Shown piece after piece: positions 58,939 through 64,000 of a stretch of 64,000 nucleotides of DNA; positions within the stretch are counted from its first letter, which is position 1; the number at the start of each line of letters is the position of its first letter. The DNA comes from Liolophura sinensis. Lineage: Eukaryota > Mollusca > Polyplacophora > Chitonida > Chitonidae. Both the position numbers and the translations under genes were made by a program. The notes below the pieces were generated by a model that did not search any database, was not told where the DNA came from, and was given only the letters and a program-made list of their open reading frames with translations. The stretch spans positions 13,193,504-13,257,503 of the forward strand of contig NC_088298.1 of NCBI RefSeq assembly GCF_032854445.1, read 5' to 3'.

Positions 58939-61900
58939 GGATATAGCTGTGGTTAAACATGTACAACTGCAAACATGTTGAATGGTGATTGTCCATTATA
59001 ACACATAGTTTGGCTAAACGTGTACAACAGCAGGCATGCTCAATGATGATTGTCCATCATACCATATAGCTGTGATTAAACATGTACAACTGCAGACATG
59101 CTGAATTGTGATTGTCTGTTATACTATATAGCTGTATTTAAACGTGTACAACAGCAGACATGCTGAATGGTGATTGTCTATTATACAATATAGCCGTGGT
59201 TAAACATGTACAACTGCTGACATGCTCAGTGGTGATTGTTTATTATACCATATTGCTGTGGTTAAACGTGTACAACTGCAGACATGCTCAATGATGATTG
59301 TCCATTTCTACCATATAGCTGTGGTTAAACATGTACAACTGCAGGCATGCTGAATGGTTATTGTCCGTTATTCCATATATCTGTGGTTAAACATGTACAA
59401 AGGCAAACATGCGAATGGTGATTGTCTATTATACCATACAGCTGTGGTTAAACATGTACAACTGCAGACATGCTGAATGGTGGTTGTCTATTATACAATA
59501 TAGCTGTGGTTAAACATGTACAACTGCTGACATGCTCAGTGGTGATTGTTTATTATACCATATAGCTGTGATTAAACATGTACAACAGCAGACATGTTCA
59601 ATGGTGATTGTCTATTATACTATATAGCTGTGGTTAAACATGTACAACTGCAGACATGCTGAATGGTTATTGTCCGTTATTCCATATATCTGTGGTTAAA
59701 CATGTACAACTGCAGACATGCTGAATGGTGATTGTTTATTATACCATATAGGTGTGGTTAAACATGTACAACTGCAGACATGCTGAATGGTGGTTGTCCA
59801 TTATAACATATAGTTTGGCTAAACATGTACAACAGCAGGCATGCTCAATGATGATTGTCCATTATACCATATAGCTGTGATTAAACATGTACAACAGCAG
59901 ACATGTTCAATGGTGATTGTCTATTATACTATATAGCTGTATTTAAACGTGTACAACAGCAGACATGCTGAATGGCGATTGTCTATTATACCATATAGCT
60001 GTGGTTAAACATGTACAACTGCAGACATGCTGAATGGTGATTGTTTATTATACCATATAGGTGTGGTTAAACATGTACAAATGCAGACATGCTGAATGGT
60101 GATTGTCTGTTATACCATATAGCTGTGGTTAAACATGTACAACTGCAGACGTGCTGAATGATGATTGTCCATTATACCATATAGCTGTTGTTAAACATGT
60201 ACAACAGCAGACATGCTGAATGGTGATTGTCCATTCTACCACATAGCGGTGGTTAAACATGTACAACTGCAAACATGTTGAATGGTGATTGTTTATTATA
60301 CCATATAGGTGTGGATAAACATGTACAAAGGTAGACATGCTCAATGTTGATTGTCCATTATACCATATAGCTGTGGTTAAACATGTACAACTGCAGACAT
60401 GCTAAGTGGTGATTGTTTATTATACCATATAGCTGTGGTTAAACATGCAGAAGGGCAAACATATTCCATGATGATTGTCTAATATACCATATATCTGTGG
60501 TTAAACATGTACAACTGCAGACATGCTCAATGATGATTGTCGATTATACTATATAGCTGTGGATAAACATGTACAAGTGGAGACATGCTGAATGGTAATT
60601 GTCTATTATACCATATAGCTGTGGTTAAACATGTACAACTGCAGACATGCTGAGTGGTGATTGTTTATTATACCAGATAGGTGTGGTTAAACATGTACAA
60701 ATGGAGACATGCTAAATGGTGATTGTCTATTATACCAGATAGATGTGGTTAAACATGTACAACTGCAGACATGCTCAATGGTGATTGTTTATTATGCCAG
60801 ATAGATGCGGTTAAACGTGTACAACTGCAGACATGCTCAATGATGATTGTCCATTATACCATATAGCTGTGGTTAAACATGTACAAATGCAGACATGATC
60901 AATGGTGATTGTCCATTCTACCACATAGCGGTGGTTAAACATGTACACCTGCAAACATGCTGAATGGTGATTGTCCATTATACCATATAGCTGTGGTTAA
61001 ACATGCAGAAGCGCAAACATATTCCATGATGATTGTCTATTATACCATATATCTGTGGTTAAACATGTACAACTGCAGACATGCTCAATGATGATTGTCG
61101 ATTATACCATATAGCTGTGGATAAACATGTACAAGTGGAGACATGCTGAATGGTGATTGTCCATTATACCATATAGCTGTGGTTAAACATATACAACTGC
61201 AAACATGCTGAATGGTGATTGTCTATTATACCATATAGCTGTGATTAAACATGTACAACTGAAGACATGCTCAATGCTGATTGTCTATTATACCATAAAA
61301 CTGTGGTTAAAAATGTACAAGTGGAGACACGCTTAATGGTGATTGTCCATTATACCATATAGCTATGATTAAACATGTACAACTGAGACATGCTCAATGG
61401 TGGTTGTCCATTATACCATATAGCTGTGGTTAAACATGTACAAGTGGAGACATGCTGAATGGTAATTGTCTGTTATACCATATAGCTGTGGTTAAACATG
61501 TACAACTGCAGACATGCTGAATGGTGATTGTCTATTATACCATATAGCTGTGGTTAAACATGTACAACTGCAAACATGCTGAATGGTAGTTGTCCATTAT
61601 ACCATATAGCTGTGGTTAAAAATGTACAACTGCAGATATGCTGAATGGTGATTGTCTGTTATACCATATAGCTGTGGTTAAAAATGTACAAATGCAGACA
61701 TGCTGAATGGTGATTGTCTGTTATACCATATAGCTGTGGTTAAACATGTACAAAGGTAGACATGCTGAATGGTGATTGTCGATTATACTATATAGCTGTG
61801 GTTAAACATGTACAACTGCAGACATGTTCAATGGTGATTGTCCATTATACTATATAGCTGTGCTTAAACATGCACAAGCGCAGACATATTCCATGATGAT

Positions 61901-61976
61901 TGTCTATGATACCATATAGCTGTGGTTAAACATGTACAACTGCAGACATGCTGAATGGTGATTGTCCATTATAACA
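58939..61976. repeat. 62-bp satellite array, about 49 units
   Basis: Core ATAGCTGTGGTTAAACATGT, then ACAACTGCAGACATGCTGAA and TGGTGATTGTCTATTATACC. Units mostly keep exactly 62 bp. Variant units recur at multiples of 62 (about 310 and 558 bp), showing higher-order structure. No coding capacity. Confidence 0.96.
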
Positions 61977-62030
61977 AAGATGTGGTAGACACTTCATCTG
62001 CCTTCAGTTGTACATACTGCGTAGTCAGAA

Positions 62031-62118
62031 CTATGTTGTGTTTATTGTTGTGAATTATGTTGTGTTTATTATTGTGAATTATGTTGTGCTTATTGCTGTG
62101 AAATATGTTGTGTTTCCT
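62031..62118. repeat. 24-27-bp tandem repeat
   Basis: Four units of TATGTTGTGTTTATTGTTGT with GAAT or GAAA ends, just after the 62-bp satellite. Confidence 0.85.
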
Positions 62119-62799
62119 ATATCGAAGGTGTTGTAATTATCGCCCCAATTGTAGACGTTGGACAGTAAAGATACGTGGCCATCATCCTTTACATCGAAAA
62201 TGTGGTTACAGTCGAGTAGCTTACATTCGAGCAGTTGTGGACACTGGATATTGAATCATTTGGGCACTTCCATTGTAACTTAGCGATGGTGATATGTCTC
62301 CCTGCATGGATGTGAACAGCAGCGGACATTGGAAAATCAAGATGCTGTGAAATGTACGACCATCAGCTTGAAACTGTGATTAAGATGGCGCCCATAGAGA
62401 CGGATTCAAGTCTCGCCAAGTCAGCTGTAAGTCTACGCACATTATAAGGGGACTTAAAGTAAGATTACTGAGCAAATTAATTTAATTACGTACTTAAGTA
62501 CGTGTGACAAACGCGGCTCGAGCATTCCACGGGCATGACAATGGCCAAAACGCTGTCCATGGACGAAATCAGACACAGCTTGAAGGAAAACACCAGCCCT
62601 CTCCACATACCTGACAAAACGCCCTGACACTCTAATTAAGTTACAGATTGTAATATTCAGTGTCAACTCATGCCAGACTTCAGATTGATTTCCCTTGCAT
62701 GCGACCACAACGAAAAGCACTTTGTATATCGTTTCCAGCAGAATGCCACAACGATGTTTATTTTATTTTATTGTTCGTTTAGAGAGAAAGTAATTTTCA

Positions 62800-63092
62800 T
62801 TTTTTTCACTTATACGATGGCGGTAAGTTTTGTGGATGAAGAAAAGCGTCCAGAGATAAACCACTGTCCTTTGGCCAGTTTCTAACTGGCTTTCTCACTT
62901 GTGACTCACAAATCTGCGCACCATGTTAGTGGAAGACAAGTCGTTAAACTTCACGTTTCACATTGTCGACCGCTTGGTGTCAGCAAGGTTCCACGACCAG
63001 CGGAGGAAATCCACAAAAACCACGAAAAGTGAAGCTTGAACCTACGCCTCGATAGAAAAACACTAGTTTTAACCGCATGGCCAGAACTCCCA
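62800..63092 (-). mobile_element. SINE family C, near full length
   Basis: TTCACTTATACGATGGCGGT (tail side), AAACCACTGTCCTTTGGCCA, GTGGAAGACAAGTCG and the head complement TTTTAACCGCATGGCCAGAA. It has the best-preserved body of family C here. Confidence 0.65.
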
Positions 63093-63546
63093 AATACCAC
63101 AATTTTATAATCTTTCTAGACGTGCAAAAAACTTTCACTACAAGCAACAGTTACCGCACGAATGACAAACCATAACGCTTGAAACTTACTCTTCATGTTG
63201 GGAAATTTTCAGTAGAGAAGCCACAATACTAGATACCCCCTGGCTACTTCGTACAGTTTTCACTAGACGTGACAATCTCGAGAACTAAGCATAACCATGC
63301 CTGGTACTTACTCTGTATGCTGTGTAATTTAAATAGGCGCAACCAATGCAAAAGTAACTGCAAACCACACTACTGTAGAACATTACAGGCCAAGATATAA
63401 AACTTCTACTACACGGCACTCCAACCACAAAAATCTGCAAACTATAAGTAAGTAGAAACTTAGTGATCATATTGTTCAGTTTTTACTAGACCCGACTGGA
63501 CGTTGTGGAAAATTGTACTAGTGCGACTTAAGTAAGACGTAATTAT

Positions 63547-63598
63547 TTTCAAATGACGTTGAGTACGTCATAAAACACCAATCAAATAAATAAAACAA
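63547..63598 (+). mobile_element. SINE tail fragment
   Basis: GAGTACGTCATAAAACACCA then ATCAAATAAATAAA: only the shared 3' tail in the plus orientation. Confidence 0.6.
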
Positions 63599-64000
63599 AT
63601 CAAACCAATTAACGATACAAGGACAGGGTAACTGATCACCTATAGTGACTGACTGATGCGCATTTGTCAAAAATAACAGCGATCTCAAAAATCATGTTTG
63701 AAATGTTCAAGGGCGATGCTCTTTCAAATTGTATTTGTAGAAAATTTTGCAGCTTTCATGACGAATAAGTCTCAATCGGAAACCTGAGAAAGACAGACGG
63801 AAACAATGAGGTGGTCATTCCAGCTCTCGTCATATGGTCACGTGGCTACCAACGATAGCAGTCGGTAAAGTCCAACGGTATAGAATTACGTTCTCTGATT
63901 AGTTGCACGTGCTCGAGATCTCGCGTCATGTCGCTCTTCTGTTGATTTCAATTGTTTCACGCTGCGAACAAACGTATCAGGGAAATGGACGGAAGCTAAT

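Larger units (their letters stand above)
62119..64000. other. Right flank without a recognised gene
   Basis: Apart from one family C SINE (62800-63092) and a SINE tail (63547-63598), nothing is recognisable on either strand. Confidence 0.4.

Noticed and set aside
58939-61976. CRISPR-like array (regular repeats)
   Set aside because: The whole 62-bp unit repeats without unique spacers, and the genome is eukaryotic; it is a satellite.

Overview
This is a metazoan nuclear window. Coding sequence is a small fraction of it, genes are split by long GT-AG introns, and there are many short tRNA-headed SINEs and tandem repeats. The SINE tails (a core reading GAGTACGGCGT then AAAACACC) and the general texture suggest a lophotrochozoan such as a mollusc or brachiopod. 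That placement rests on remembered resemblance, not on a search.

Two protein genes can be read exon by exon, both on the minus strand. (1) Positions 23070-54674 hold a complete 8-exon BMP/activin type I receptor of the ALK1/ALK2 (ACVR1, Saxophone) class, 516 residues by my reading. It has a signal peptide, a three-finger ectodomain, one membrane helix, a GS box and a Ser/Thr kinase. Its first intron alone is 25.6 kb and makes up 40 percent of the window. (2) Positions 8925-14006 hold a complete 4-exon Ly6/uPAR three-finger protein of 144 residues with a signal peptide and a GPI-anchor signal. It lies downstream of the receptor, in the same direction. One tRNA-Ser(CGA) lies on the plus strand at 6667-6748. 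Most other open frames of 60-150 codons look like chance or repeat translation.

Layout: 1-4500 is a repeat block (SINE tail, a 30-bp minisatellite, four units of a roughly 700-bp array). 4590-6250 holds a SINE and an LTR-retrotransposon fossil. 6667-6748 is the tRNA gene. 7563-14006 is the Ly6 gene with SINEs in its introns and probable 3' UTR. 14007-16750 is intergenic. 16750-23069 is the 3' flank or long 3' UTR of the receptor, with small tandem repeats. 23070-29024 holds receptor exons 8 to 2, and 29025-54625 is intron 1, full of minisatellites, SINEs and two unnamed interspersed families. 54626-54688 is the start exon with an overlapping upstream ORF. 55000-58100 is the upstream flank with SINEs and LTR-element remnants. 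58125-58830 is a 22-bp minisatellite and 58939-61976 is a 62-bp satellite of about 49 units. 61977-64000 is flank with one SINE.

Functionally, the receptor would sit in the plasma membrane and, with a type II partner, phosphorylate BMP-class Smads. The Ly6 protein would be tethered to the outer leaflet and shares the three-finger fold. A functional link between the two is speculation from adjacency and fold. I did not find a convincing new multi-gene system. The most unusual material is repeat architecture: three SINE families with different heads but a common tail, a SINE with an internal inversion, a satellite with nested higher-order periods, and a large inverted repeat inside intron 1.
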